Positions 53,734-63,285 of a DNA stretch of 64,000 bases are shown here, in pieces (position 1 is the first letter of the stretch; each line of letters begins with the position of its first letter). Both the position numbers and the translations under genes were made by a program. Under the pieces are notes generated by a model. That model was given only the letters and a program-made list of their open reading frames with translations. It ran no database searches and was not told where the DNA came from. Location of the stretch: NCBI RefSeq assembly GCF_017308015.1, contig NZ_JAFKFW010000002.1, positions 62,001 to 126,000 on the forward strand, written 5' to 3'. Origin of the DNA: Allobosea sp. (GTDB lineage Bacteria; Pseudomonadota; Alphaproteobacteria; Rhizobiales; Beijerinckiaceae).

Positions 53734-55950
53734 CTACCCCACCACGCGTTCGACCCGGCTGATCACCCGCTTCTCGCGCAATTCGCTGATGATAGCCGAG
53801 AGGTGCTTGAGGTCCCAGACGGTGAGGTCGATGGTGACGTCGGTGAAATCCTGGTTCGGCCGGTTCATCGCGACGGAATCGATATTGCCGTCATGCTCCG
53901 CGATCGTCGTGGTGATCTGGGCAAGCGAGCCGGGCTCGTTGATCGATTTCAGGGCGATGCGCGCCGGAAAGCGCTGTGGCGCCTTGTCGTCGAGGTCCCA
54001 GCGGACATCGAGCCAGCGATCAGGCTCGTTGTCGAAGGCGGCGAGCGCCGGCGACTGGATCGGGTAGATCGTCACCCCCTCGCCCGGCGTCAGGATGCCG
54101 ACGATGCGATCGCCTGGCACGGCGCCGCCATGCGGCGCGAAGCGCACCGGCAAATCACCGCCGAGGCCACGGATCGGAATGGCGTTGTCCGGCGCCTCGC
54201 CCGGCAGCTTGAACTTGAGATTCTCGCCCTGGCGCAGTTCAAACCAGCCCTTGCCGCTGACGGCCGCGCCCGGTTTTCCGTCGGCCGAACCGCGCTTCTC
54301 CGGTTCGAGATCCGGATAAACCGCCTTGACCACGTCGCCGGAATACATCTCGCCGCGCCCGACCGCCGCGAGCACGTCGTCCACGGTGTTGCGGGCGAGG
54401 CGTTTCAGCGCCGCCTTGAGCTTCTCGTCGGAGAAGGCGCGCTCGGCCCGCGAGAAAGCTCGCTCGAGAATCTGGCGGCCGAGGCCGGCATATTGGCGGC
54501 GCACCGCGACGCGGGTGGCGCGGCGGATCGCGGCGCGGGCCTTGCCGGTGACGACCAGCGATTCCCAGGCGGCGGGCGGGGCCTGCCCGTCGGCACGGGT
54601 GATCTCGACCTCGTCGCCGTTCTGCAATTCGGTCAGGAGCGGAGCGATCCGCCCGTTGATCTTGGCGCCGACAGCGCTGTTGCCGACATCGGTATGGACC
54701 GCATAGGCGAAGTCGATCGGCGTCGCGCCGCGCGGCAGGGCGATGAGCCGGCCCTTCGGCGTGAAGCAGAAGACCTGATCGTGGAACAGCTCGAGCTTGG
54801 TATGCTCGAGGAATTCCTCGGGACTGTCGCCCTCGGCCAGCAGGTCGACGGTGCGGCGCAGCCATTGATAGGCGCGGCTCTCGTCAGCCAAGCTGATCGG
54901 TTCGCCGGCCCTGCCGTCCTTGTAATGGGCGTGGGCGGCGATGCCGTATTCGGCGATACGATCCATGTTGTCGGTGCGGATCTGCAGTTCGACGCGGCTA
55001 TGACCCGGACCGACGACAGTCGTGTGGATCGAGCGGTAATCGTTCTGCTTCGGCGTCGAGATGTAGTCCTTGTAGCGGCCCGGCACCATCGGCCAGGTCA
55101 TGTGGACGATGCCGAGCACGCGGTAGCAATCTTCGGGCTTCTCGACGATGACGCGGAAGCCGAAAATGTCGGAGAGCTGCTCGAAGGAAACGGATTTCCG
55201 CTCCATCTTCTTCCAGATCGAATAGGGACGCTTGCGCCGTCCGAAAACCTCGGCCTGGATACCGCTGGCGGCAAGCTTGTCCTTCAGATCGTCCTCGATC
55301 TCGCCGATGACCTTGCCCTCGCGCTCGGTCACCTCTTCCAGCCGCTTGGTCACGGTGGCATGGGCCTCGGGCTTGATATGGCGGAAGGAGAGCTCCTCCA
55401 GCTCCTCGCGCAATTCCTGCATGCCCATGCGGCCGGCGAGCGGCGCGTAGATCTCGATCGTCTCCTCGGCGATGCGCAGGCGCTTCTCGGGGGGGACGAA
55501 ATGCAGGGTGCGCATGTTGTGCAGCCGGTCGGCGAGCTTGACCAGCAGCACGCGGATATCGTCGACGATGGCGAGCAGCAGCTTGCGGAAATTCTCGCCC
55601 TGCGCCGCCTTTTTCGAGACGAGGTCGAGCTTCTTGATCTTGGTGAGGCCATCGACGAGCCGGCGGATGTCCGGTCCGAACATGGTCTCGATCTCTTCCA
55701 GCGTCGCGGCCGTGTCCTCGACCGTATCGTGCAGGACGGCGGCGACGATGGTCGCATCGTCGAGCTTGAGATCGGTCAGGATCGCCGCGACTTCGAGCGG
55801 GTGCGCGAAGAAGGGATCGCCGGAGGCGCGCTTCTGCGTGCCGTGTGCACGCATGGCATAGACATAGGCCCGGTTGAGCAGGTCCTCGTCGGTATTCGGA
55901 TTATAGCTCCTGACCCGGTCAACGAGCTCGTATTGCCGCATCATGCCCAT
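53734..55950 (-). CDS. relA: bifunctional (p)ppGpp synthetase/hydrolase
   Basis: A 738-residue stringent-response enzyme that makes and degrades (p)ppGpp. From the N-terminus: HD hydrolase (AAVLHDTVEDT), synthetase (FGRRKRPYSIWKKMERKSV, DIFGFRVIV), TGS domain (VFCFTPKGRLIALPRGATPIDFAY), and a C-terminal ACT domain (ITTTIAEHDGNIDSVAMNRPN). The intact HDxxED motif indicates that hydrolysis works, as in the Rsh enzyme of Alphaproteobacteria. The rpoZ gene lies 156 bp upstream on the strand. Confidence 0.95.
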   Translation of the reverse strand: MGMMRQYELVDRVRSYNPNTDEDLLNRAYVYAMRAHGTQKRASGDPFFAHPLEVAAILTDLKLDDATIVAAVLHDTVEDTAATLEEIETMFGPDIRRLVDGLTKIKKLDLVSKKAAQGENFRKLLLAIVDDIRVLLVKLADRLHNMRTLHFVPPEKRLRIAEETIEIYAPLAGRMGMQELREELEELSFRHIKPEAHATVTKRLEEVTEREGKVIGEIEDDLKDKLAASGIQAEVFGRRKRPYSIWKKMERKSVSFEQLSDIFGFRVIVEKPEDCYRVLGIVHMTWPMVPGRYKDYISTPKQNDYRSIHTTVVGPGHSRVELQIRTDNMDRIAEYGIAAHAHYKDGRAGEPISLADESRAYQWLRRTVDLLAEGDSPEEFLEHTKLELFHDQVFCFTPKGRLIALPRGATPIDFAYAVHTDVGNSAVGAKINGRIAPLLTELQNGDEVEITRADGQAPPAAWESLVVTGKARAAIRRATRVAVRRQYAGLGRQILERAFSRAERAFSDEKLKAALKRLARNTVDDVLAAVGRGEMYSGDVVKAVYPDLEPEKRGSADGKPGAAVSGKGWFELRQGENLKFKLPGEAPDNAIPIRGLGGDLPVRFAPHGGAVPGDRIVGILTPGEGVTIYPIQSPALAAFDNEPDRWLDVRWDLDDKAPQRFPARIALKSINEPGSLAQITTTIAEHDGNIDSVAMNRPNQDFTDVTIDLTVWDLKHLSAIISELREKRVISRVERVVG

Positions 55951-56042
55951 GCGGGCCCCAACCTCATCCTGGGATCATTGCAACATATTATTATTTGCAC
56001 AGGCATTGGCGGCAGCAAGGCGTTTTCCGGAGGAGGGCCATG

Positions 56043-56068
56043 AAAAAAGCCCGGCACAGCCGGGCTTT
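56043..56068 (-). terminator. intrinsic terminator after rpoZ
   Basis: On the minus strand AAAGCCCGGC-TGT-GCCGGGC is followed by six T residues, 38 bp after the rpoZ stop. Confidence 0.88.
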
Positions 56069-56106
56069 AGTGGGAAACGATGAACAATCGATTCACAGGA
56101 CGAAAA

Positions 56107-56496
56107 TCAGTCCTCGTCGTCGGCGCTCTCGGTCGGCGGCACGAGGCCGTCGAGGCCACGCAGCAGGTCTTCTTCGCTCATCCGGTCGAACTGGACTTCA
56201 CTGTCCGGCGTCGCGGCGCTGGTCGGGCTGGCGAGCAGCGGAACGGTCTCCTGCTCCGGCTCGTCGACCTCGACATGCTTCTGCAGCGAGTGGATCAGGT
56301 CTTCCTTGAGATCCTCGGGCTTGAGCTTCTCGTCGGCGATCTCGCGGAGCGCAACGACGGGGTTCTTGTCGTTGTCGCGGGGAACGAGAATCGACGAGCC
56401 CGACTGGATCATCCGCGCGCGGTGGCTGGCGAGCAGCACCAGCTCGAAGCGGTTCTCGACCTTGTCGATGCAGTCTTCAACGGTAACGCGAGCCAT
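56107..56496 (-). CDS. rpoZ: RNA polymerase subunit omega
   Basis: A 129-residue subunit that helps assemble and stabilise RNA polymerase. It starts [29 protein letters not shown], the family signature, with the second region [18 protein letters not shown]. The C-terminal part is acidic and low complexity, typical in this order. It lies upstream of relA, as in E. coli (rpoZ-spoT), and has its own terminator. Confidence 0.95.
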   Translation of the reverse strand: MARVTVEDCIDKVENRFELVLLASHRARMIQSGSSILVPRDNDKNPVVALREIADEKLKPEDLKEDLIHSLQKHVEVDEPEQETVPLLASPTSAATPDSEVQFDRMSEEDLLRGLDGLVPPTESADDED

Positions 56497-56597
56497 GGCC
56501 GGCTTCTTCCGATCTCAGCGATGCAGGGAAATGGATTGAGCACGGCCTTACAGGCAAAGCCGCCGCGATGCAAGAAATTCGCACGTCCGGCGTGGCC

Positions 56598-58307
56598 TCA
56601 GGCCCCCATGCGACGCACCATGTCATCCAGCGTCGGCTCGTGCCGGCCCAGCACCTCGCCGCCGCGTGCGCCCATCGCCGGCAACTCGTGCGGTTTGAGC
56701 TCGGCGAAGCGCATCCGCATCGTGGTGGCGACGCCCTCGCCGAAAGCGATCGCCTCCCGATTGCCGATCGAGGACAGGAAATTGATCGTGCTGGCAGAGG
56801 CGTCGGAGATCGCCGAGCGGATGATCTGCTGGTCGCGCTCGTTAGCCAGCCGCATCGCGAAAATCGTCGAGCATTGCGACAGGATGGTCGGGTCCAGCTC
56901 GCCGGGGCGTTGCGTCACGATGCCGAGATAGGCACCGTATTTGCGACCTTCCTTGGCGATCCGGGCCAGGGCCTGCCGGGTCGGCGCAAAGCCGAGCGCG
57001 GGATCGGAAGGGACATAACGATGGGCCTCCTCGCAGAGCACCAGAATCTCGCAGGCGCCCTGGCTCGCGCTGGCAATGTCGAAGGCCAGACGCGACAGAA
57101 CCGAAGCTACTGCGTTCACGACCTCGGACGGCAAGCCGCCGAGCTGGAAGGCCGTGATCGGCCGGCCATGCATCGGGATGCGGAAAACCTGGGAGAGGAT
57201 CGGCGCCACGGTTTCGTACATGTTGGCCCGGCCGAACATGAAGCGATAACGCGGATCGGCATGGAGCGATTCCAGCCGCACCTTGAGCGAGCGAAGGGCA
57301 ACACGTGGCCAGCGCTGCTCGTGCAGACCAATCAGCTCGTCGATGACCGCGAAGACGTCCTTGATGCGATAAGGCGTGGCGGCATCGCCCCCTCCGGCAT
57401 GCTGTGCATCGGAAGGCTGGCGCGAGACGCCGAGGTCGAGCGGGCGCTTCAACAGGCTCGAACCGAGGTCACGCGCCAGATCCTGCCCGCTGGGCATGCG
57501 ATAACGCGCCCGCGCCGTGGAGACGACCTCACGCAGGATGTCCGGTTCGTCGTCCAGAGCGGCACGCCCCCGGAACACGACATCGGCCAGTTCGTCCTGC
57601 TTGAACATCCAAAAGGGCAGATCGAGGCTCTCACCGTCGATGGTCAGGGCGAGATCGGGAAAGGCACTGGAATATTCGTTGTGCGGATCGAGAATGAGCA
57701 CGCGCAGGCGCGGCCGAACACAGACGGCGCGGCGCAGCAGCAACGTGACCGCGCTCGACTTGCCGACACCGGTCGTCCCGACCAGGGCGAAATGGCGCGA
57801 AAGCATATCCTGGACGCTGACCGTCGCGGGAATACTGGCATCCTGCGTGATATGGCCGACCTCGACGCCGGAACGATCGCCGAGATCATGGACGAGCGCC
57901 AGATCCCCGGAGCGGATGCGGTGGGCGATCGCGCCGATCGGCGGAAAAGTGCTGATGCCGCTCTGGAAACGCAACCGGCCTTCGGCACTTTCCAGCACTT
58001 CGCCGAGGAATTCGACTTCAACCCGGATCGGGTTCTCCTCGGATTCGCTCCAGGCGGCGGCGACGGCGTGCAGCTTGTAGACCAGCGCGACGATACGGCT
58101 CGAACCCAGATTGATCGATACCATCCGGCCAATGGCCCAGGCATCGCTCGCCAGCCAGTTTCCGGTCGAGACCGCGCTCAGGATCGTTGCGCGTGACCCG
58201 TCGCAGGCGATGACGCGGCCGAGCGCCCGCTCGGGAGGCTGGTGGCTGTCACGCCTGTCCGGCTGGACGTCGGTGTGGAAAGCCGCGTTCTTCAGTGGGA
58301 GTTGCAT
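56598..58307 (-). CDS. HerA-like ATPase with HAS barrel
   Basis: A 569-residue DUF87-type helicase/translocase. The N-terminal HAS barrel (GRVIACDGSRATILSAV) is followed by Walker A GTTGVGKS (residues 177-184), ILDPHNEYSSAF, and Walker B in ILVLCEEAHRY, then an RxxR-like finger region PTRQALARIAKEGRKYG and QCSTIFAMRLANERDQQII. HerA works with the nuclease NurA in archaea; no NurA or other nuclease gene is next to it here. It sits between rpoZ and the divergent pdxJ gene. Confidence 0.85.
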   Translation of the reverse strand: MQLPLKNAAFHTDVQPDRRDSHQPPERALGRVIACDGSRATILSAVSTGNWLASDAWAIGRMVSINLGSSRIVALVYKLHAVAAAWSESEENPIRVEVEFLGEVLESAEGRLRFQSGISTFPPIGAIAHRIRSGDLALVHDLGDRSGVEVGHITQDASIPATVSVQDMLSRHFALVGTTGVGKSSAVTLLLRRAVCVRPRLRVLILDPHNEYSSAFPDLALTIDGESLDLPFWMFKQDELADVVFRGRAALDDEPDILREVVSTARARYRMPSGQDLARDLGSSLLKRPLDLGVSRQPSDAQHAGGGDAATPYRIKDVFAVIDELIGLHEQRWPRVALRSLKVRLESLHADPRYRFMFGRANMYETVAPILSQVFRIPMHGRPITAFQLGGLPSEVVNAVASVLSRLAFDIASASQGACEILVLCEEAHRYVPSDPALGFAPTRQALARIAKEGRKYGAYLGIVTQRPGELDPTILSQCSTIFAMRLANERDQQIIRSAISDASASTINFLSSIGNREAIAFGEGVATTMRMRFAELKPHELPAMGARGGEVLGRHEPTLDDMVRRMGA

Positions 58308-58517
58308 CGGCCCGCGTGAATTCTGCTATGTCAAATGTCGATACTACCGGGTTTCGGTTACGATTACCTTCACGCGGAGCGGTTATTTCGCTTCATCGAA
58401 TGGTAGTGATTTGGCGCGCCCGTACCGATCACATTTCGTGAGCCGGGCATCACAATCCCTGCATTGAGCCGATACGCCGCTTTCGTCTAAGCAGGACACG
58501 ACAACAAAGGGGGATGC

Positions 58518-59270
58518 ATGATGGCCGAAGGCTTGCGTCTGGGCGTCAATATCGACCACGTCGCCACTGTGCGAAACGCACGCGGCGGAACCCTGCCCGA
58601 TCCGGTCCGTGCCGCGCATCTCGCCATCGCAGCCGGTGCCGACGGCATCACCGCCCATCTGCGAGAGGATCGGCGCCATATCCGCGACGCCGATATGGAG
58701 CGCCTCGCCACCGAACTGACCAAACCACTCAATTTCGAGATGGGCGCGACCGAGGAGATGATCACACTGGCCGAGCGGCTGAAGCCGCACGCGGCCTGCC
58801 TTGTGCCGGAAAAGCGCGAGGAGCGCACGACGGAGGGCGGGCTCGACGTCGTCGGGCAGGAATCTCATCTGACACCCGCGATCGCCCGCCTGAAGGCGGC
58901 CGGCTGCCGTGTCTCGTTGTTCATCGAGCCGGACGAGGCACCGATCGCGATGGCCGCCAAGCTCGGGGCGCCGGTCATCGAACTGCATACCGGAAGCTGG
59001 TGCCATGCCGTCCTCGACGGCGAGGCGGCCAAGGCGGAAGCCGAATTCCAGCGGCTCGCGAATGGCGCGACGCTCGGAGCGAAGCTTGGCCTCGAGGTCC
59101 ATGCCGGACACGGGCTCGACTACGACACGGCCCGCACGCTTGCCCGCGTACCGGCCTTCATCGAGTTCAATATCGGCCATTTCCTGATCGGCGAGGCCAT
59201 CTTCATCGGGCTCGAAGAGGCGATCCGCCGGATGCGGCAGGCGATGGACGAAGGCCGCGCGCGGCGCTGA
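58518..59270 (+). CDS. pdxJ: pyridoxine 5'-phosphate synthase
   Basis: A 250-residue TIM-barrel enzyme that completes the pyridoxal ring from 1-deoxyxylulose 5-phosphate. It starts [19 protein letters not shown], has [30 protein letters not shown] and the late [15 protein letters not shown] and [13 protein letters not shown]. Full length. AAAGGGGG precedes the ATG pair at 58518/58521. It is followed by acpS on the same strand. Confidence 0.96.
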   Translation: MMAEGLRLGVNIDHVATVRNARGGTLPDPVRAAHLAIAAGADGITAHLREDRRHIRDADMERLATELTKPLNFEMGATEEMITLAERLKPHAACLVPEKREERTTEGGLDVVGQESHLTPAIARLKAAGCRVSLFIEPDEAPIAMAAKLGAPVIELHTGSWCHAVLDGEAAKAEAEFQRLANGATLGAKLGLEVHAGHGLDYDTARTLARVPAFIEFNIGHFLIGEAIFIGLEEAIRRMRQAMDEGRARR

Positions 59271-59291
59271 GCGGCCCTGAATTCCCCGCGG

Positions 59292-59337
59292 CCCTCATCC
59301 TTCGAGACGCTGCTCAAGCGGCTCCCTTCGATGAGGG
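59292..59337. repeat. CCCTCATC...GATGAGGG intergenic repeat (REP-like)
   Basis: CCCTCATC at 59292-59299 and GATGAGGG at 59330-59337 enclose a partly palindromic centre (TTCGAGACGCTGCTCAAGCGGC), of the kind found many times between genes in Hyphomicrobiales. A smaller hairpin GGTTGAA-TTT-TTCAACC follows at 59336-59352. It lies between pdxJ and acpS and may end the pdxJ transcript. Confidence 0.6.
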
Positions 59338-59410
59338 TTGAATTTTTCAACCGCTCCCTCCTCGCCCGGAGGCAGTTCCTGTCGGGCGCAAAGCGCGCTA
59401 CATCGCGGGC

Positions 59411-59812
59411 ATGATCCTCGGCATCGGCTCCGACCTCTGCGACATCCGCCGCATCGAGCGCTCGCTCGAACGCTTCGGCGAGCGTTTCACCGAGCGCATC
59501 TTCACCGAGGGCGAGCGGGCGAAATCGGATCGCCGCGCGACCCGGGCCGCCTCCTACGCCCGCCGCTTCGCCGCCAAGGAGGCCTGCTCGAAAGCGCTGG
59601 GCACCGGTATGCGTGCCGGCGTGTTCTGGCGCGACATGGAAGTGGTCAATCTGCCGGGCGGGCGCCCGACCATGCGCCTTACCGGCGGCGCGGCCGAACA
59701 GTTGAAAGCCATGACCCCAGCCGGCCATGAGGCCTTCGTCCATGTCTCGCTGACGGACGATCCGCCTTTGGCGCAAGCCTTCGTGGTGATCGAGGCCCGG
59801 CCTGTCGCCTGA
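59411..59812 (+). CDS. acpS: holo-ACP synthase
   Basis: A 133-residue enzyme that adds phosphopantetheine to acyl carrier protein. The two conserved motifs are [13 protein letters not shown] (Asp8) and [16 protein letters not shown] (the Glu ligand). Length is normal. It follows pdxJ with the REP-like element between them and is usually upstream of lepB; here aqpZ has been placed between. Confidence 0.94.
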   Translation: MILGIGSDLCDIRRIERSLERFGERFTERIFTEGERAKSDRRATRAASYARRFAAKEACSKALGTGMRAGVFWRDMEVVNLPGGRPTMRLTGGAAEQLKAMTPAGHEAFVHVSLTDDPPLAQAFVVIEARPVA

Positions 59813-59837
59813 ATCGGCTTTCCGTCAAGCGAAAGCC

Positions 59838-59883
59838 GCCGTCATTCCGGTGCTATCGCCTGGCGGCGCACCGGAATGACGGC
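59838..59883. repeat. 16-bp inverted repeat GCCGTCATTCCGGTGC (REP-like)
   Basis: The arms at 59838-59853 and 59868-59883 are exact inverse complements around a 14-base loop. It sits between the convergent acpS and aqpZ genes, where it can end both transcripts. A further small hairpin GGCTTTC/GAAAGCC lies just before it (59816-59837). Confidence 0.65.
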
Positions 59884-59916
59884 GATCTTTGAGACGCTGA
59901 CGTCCTGTCCGGCCAA

Positions 59917-60630
59917 TCAGCGGCCGGTGACTTCGCCCGCCGGCTCGTCGCTCAGCCAGCGATAGATCACGCCGCCGAGCACCCCGCCGATCAGCGGCGC
60001 CAGCCAGAACAGCCAGAGCTGCTGGAGCGCCCAGCCACCGACGAAGAGCGCCGGGCCGGTGCTGCGAGCCGGGTTCACCGAGGTATTGGTGACCGGGATG
60101 CTGACGAGGTGGATCAGGCAGAGACCAAGGCCGATCGCGAGCGGTGCGAAACCGGCCGGCGCCTTGCCATGGGTCGACCCCATGATGATGAAGAGGAACA
60201 TCATGGTCATCACGACTTCCATGAGGAAAGCCGAGACGAGATTGTACTTGCCGGGCGAATGCTCGGCATAGCCGTTGGACGCGAATCCGCCGGCGAGATC
60301 GAAGCCCGGCGCGCCTTTGGCAATCTGATAGAGAACGGCCGCCGCCACGACGGCGCCGATCACCTGCGCAATGATATAAGGAACGACCTGCCCCGCCGGA
60401 AAGCGGCCGCCCGCAGCAAGGCCGACCGTCACGGCCGGATTGAGATGGCAGCCGGAAATGTGGCCGATGGCATAGGCCATCGTCACGACCGTCAGGCCGA
60501 ATGCCAGCGAAACGCCGAGTAACCCGATACCGACATTCGGAAATCCCGCGGCGATGACCGCGCTGCCGCAACCTGCAAAGGTCAACCAGAACGTGCCGAT
60601 GGCCTCGGCGACAAGCTTCTTCGTGCTCAT
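59917..60630 (-). CDS. aqpZ: aquaporin Z
   Basis: A 237-residue water channel with six helices and both NPA motifs, HLNPAVT (Asn64) and SVNPARS (Asn186, Arg189). The selectivity filter residues Phe44-like, His174 and Arg189 fit a water rather than glycerol channel. Start at ATG 60630 with GGGGGA just upstream. It is convergent with acpS and divergent from lepB. Confidence 0.94.
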   Translation of the reverse strand: MSTKKLVAEAIGTFWLTFAGCGSAVIAAGFPNVGIGLLGVSLAFGLTVVTMAYAIGHISGCHLNPAVTVGLAAGGRFPAGQVVPYIIAQVIGAVVAAAVLYQIAKGAPGFDLAGGFASNGYAEHSPGKYNLVSAFLMEVVMTMMFLFIIMGSTHGKAPAGFAPLAIGLGLCLIHLVSIPVTNTSVNPARSTGPALFVGGWALQQLWLFWLAPLIGGVLGGVIYRWLSDEPAGEVTGR

Positions 60631-60862
60631 GAGTGATTCCCCCAAGTGTCGCGCGACCGTGATGCTGTTTGGGAAAATGGGGGCAGTCAATCTGCTCCCG
60701 GTGCGAAGATCGCCATCCTGTCGCCATTTTCGCGGCCGGAACTCATGCGCGACCCTTCTTCACTATTTCTTGGCGCCCCTTCCCTTCGCCGCTCTTGCGC
60801 GTTGTCGCAGGCGCGATAGTCGGCTAGACCGCGCGCTGGATCGCAGTCTCAGGAGCGCCCGC

Positions 60863-61630
60863 GTGGCCAACGACGTCGACAGCAAAAGCAAGGCGGCCAA
60901 GGATGAAGGCGGCATCCTCGAGACGATCAAGGTCGTCGTGCAGGCGCTGCTCATCGCGCTCGTCATCCGCACCCTGCTATTCCAGCCCTTCAACATCCCC
61001 TCGGGCTCGCTGATCCCGACGCTGCTGATCGGCGATTACCTGTTCGTGTCGAAATATACCTACGGCTACTCCAAGCACTCGGTCCCGTTCAGCCCGCCGC
61101 TGTTCTCTGGGAGGGTCTGGGCGGCCGAACCGAAGCGCGGCGACATCGCCGTCTTCAAGCTGCCGAGCGACAATTCGACCGACTACATCAAGCGCGTCAT
61201 CGGCCTGCCGGGCGACCGCATCCAGATGATCGACGGCATCCTGCACATCAACAACCAGCCGGTGAAGCGCGAGCGCATCGCCGATTACGTCACGACGGAC
61301 AACTGGGGCCGCAGCACGCCGGTGATCCAGTATCGCGAGACATTGCCCAACGGCGTCAGCCATCAGATCATCGAGCGCGAAGGCGATACCGGCACCTTCG
61401 ACAACACGCAGGTCTTCATCGTACCGCCCGGCCATTTCTTCATGATGGGCGACAACCGCGACAATTCGCTCGACTCGCGCGACCGCAGCGTCGGACCCGT
61501 GCCGTTCGAGAATTTCGTAGGCCGCGCCGAGATCATCTTCTTCTCGATCGAGGACGGCGCCTCGGCCTGGAAGATCTGGGAATGGCCCTATACGGTTCGC
61601 TGGAACCGTCTGTTCAGCACCATCAAGTGA
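60863..61630 (+). CDS. lepB: signal peptidase I
   Basis: A 255-residue inner-membrane protease that removes signal peptides. One N-terminal helix (TIKVVVQALLIALVIRTLLF) leads to the catalytic Ser49 in NIPSGSLIPT; the general base is Lys110 in DYIKRVIGLPGD. Box E is GDNRDNSLDSR. The GTG start at 60863 has AGGAG seven bases upstream. Its stop overlaps the rnc start (GTGA). Confidence 0.94.
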   Translation: MANDVDSKSKAAKDEGGILETIKVVVQALLIALVIRTLLFQPFNIPSGSLIPTLLIGDYLFVSKYTYGYSKHSVPFSPPLFSGRVWAAEPKRGDIAVFKLPSDNSTDYIKRVIGLPGDRIQMIDGILHINNQPVKRERIADYVTTDNWGRSTPVIQYRETLPNGVSHQIIEREGDTGTFDNTQVFIVPPGHFFMMGDNRDNSLDSRDRSVGPVPFENFVGRAEIIFFSIEDGASAWKIWEWPYTVRWNRLFSTIK

Positions 61631-62358
61631 GCAAGGCTAACGACGGCGGGCGCAAGGCCCCGGATACGGCGCGGCTCGAAGCCGCGCTCGGACATCGCTT
61701 CGCGGACCCGAGCCTGCTCGCCACGGCACTGACCCATATGAGCGCCGAGGAATCGCGCCTCGCCAGCTATCAGCGCCTCGAATTCCTCGGGGACCGCGTG
61801 CTCGGCCTCTCGGTCGCCGACCTGCTGTTCCGGCAGTTCCCGCAGTCGGAGGAAGGCAATCTCTCGCGCCGGCTCGCCGATCTCGTCCGCAAGGAGACCT
61901 GCGCCGAAGTCGCCCAGAGCTGGAATCTCGGCCAGTTCATGCGCCTTGGCGAAGGCGAGATCCTGGGCGGGGCCCGCAAGAACAAGGCGATCCTGGCCGA
62001 TGCCTGCGAGGCGATCATCGGCGCGGTCTTCATCGATGGCGGCTACGAGGCCGCCCGCGCGCTGGTCGAGCGCGCCTTCGGCGAGCGTATGCTGAAGCCC
62101 GCCCGCCCCTTACGCGACGCCAAGACCGCATTGCAGGAATGGGCGCAGGGCAAGGGCTACCCGACGCCGACCTATAGCGAACGCGGGCGCTCCGGCCCCG
62201 ATCATGCGCCGGTCTTCGTCGTTGCGGCCAAGATCACAGGGCTCGCCGACGCCGAGGCGCGCGGCCCCTCCAAGCGGCTGGCCGAGCAGGCCGCAGCCGA
62301 AGCCTTTCTCAGGCGAGAGGGCCTGTGGAACGACAACCCGGAAAGTGAGAATGTCTGA
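61627..62358 (+). CDS. rnc: ribonuclease III
   Basis: A 243-residue double-strand RNase that processes rRNA and other transcripts. The signature RLEFLGDRVL is at residues 50-59, the second acidic site is in ILADACEAIIGAVFIDGG, and the C-terminal dsRNA-binding domain (AKTALQEWAQGKGYPTPTY) is complete. The GTG start overlaps the lepB stop by 4 bp and the gene overlaps era by 8 bp; lepB-rnc-era is a standard operon. Confidence 0.95.
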   Translation: MSKANDGGRKAPDTARLEAALGHRFADPSLLATALTHMSAEESRLASYQRLEFLGDRVLGLSVADLLFRQFPQSEEGNLSRRLADLVRKETCAEVAQSWNLGQFMRLGEGEILGGARKNKAILADACEAIIGAVFIDGGYEAARALVERAFGERMLKPARPLRDAKTALQEWAQGKGYPTPTYSERGRSGPDHAPVFVVAAKITGLADAEARGPSKRLAEQAAAEAFLRREGLWNDNPESENV

Positions 62359-63268
62359 ATCCGATCAAGCCACGCGCTGCGGCTTCGTCGCGCTGATCGG
62401 CGCGCCGAATGCCGGCAAGTCGACGCTGCTCAACCAGCTCGTCGGCGCCAAGATCTCGATCGTCTCGCGCAAAGTGCAGACGACGCGCACGCAGGTGCGC
62501 GGTATCGCGCTCTCCGGCACGGCGCAGATCATCTTCGTCGACACGCCCGGCATCTTCGCGCCCAAGCGCCGGCTCGACCGCGCGATGGTGACGAGCGCCT
62601 GGGGCGGCGCCACCGATGCCGACCTGATCGGCGTGCTGGTCGATGTCGCGCGCTTCGACCATGAGGAGAACACGGCGCTGTTCGAGAAGCTCGCCGAGCT
62701 GAAGCAGCCGAAGTTCCTGATCCTCAACAAGATCGATACGGTGCCGAAGGAGAAGCTCCTCGCCATCACCGCGGCGGTGAACGAGCGCGGCAGCTTCGAA
62801 GCGACCTTCATGGTCGCGGCGCTGACCGGCTACGGCGTCAAGGATATCCTGACCTGGCTGGAGAAGCGCCTGCCGCTCGGTCCCTGGCTCTATCCGGAGG
62901 ACCAGATCTCGGATGCGCCCTTGCGCTTCCTCGCCGCCGAGATCACCCGCGAGAAGATGTTCGAGCGGCTGCATGACGAGCTGCCCTATCGCTCGACGGT
63001 CGAGACCGAGAGCTGGCAGCAGAAGCCGGACGGCTCCGTCCGTATCGAGCAGACGATCTATGTCGAGCGCGAGGGCCAGCGGAAGATCGTGCTCGGCGAA
63101 GGCGGCCAGACGATCAAGGCGATCGGCCAGAAGGCACGCGTCGAGATCGCGGAAGCCGCCGAAGCCAAGGTCCACCTCTTCCTGTTCGTGAAGGTGCGCG
63201 AGAACTGGAGCGACGACCCGGAGCGCTATCGCGAGATGGGGCTGGAATTCCCCAAGGGCAAAGCCTGA
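62351..63268 (+). CDS. era: GTPase Era
   Basis: A 305-residue GTPase that checks 16S rRNA maturation. G1 is GAPNAGKS (residues 17-24), G3 DTPGIF, G4 NKID. The C-terminal KH domain has IEQTIYVEREGQRKIVLGEGG. Full length. It overlaps rnc by 8 bp. In many relatives recO follows; here a sugar O-acetyltransferase does. Confidence 0.96.
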   Translation: MSESDQATRCGFVALIGAPNAGKSTLLNQLVGAKISIVSRKVQTTRTQVRGIALSGTAQIIFVDTPGIFAPKRRLDRAMVTSAWGGATDADLIGVLVDVARFDHEENTALFEKLAELKQPKFLILNKIDTVPKEKLLAITAAVNERGSFEATFMVAALTGYGVKDILTWLEKRLPLGPWLYPEDQISDAPLRFLAAEITREKMFERLHDELPYRSTVETESWQQKPDGSVRIEQTIYVEREGQRKIVLGEGGQTIKAIGQKARVEIAEAAEAKVHLFLFVKVRENWSDDPERYREMGLEFPKGKA

Positions 63269-63285
63269 GCGACACGGCCCCCGCG

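Noticed and set aside
53446-56043. 865-codon open frame on the plus strand opposite relA
   Set aside because: It is the mirror of the relA gene in a GC-rich genome; its residues are rich in Arg, Asp, Gly and Val without any domain, while relA on the other strand has complete motifs.
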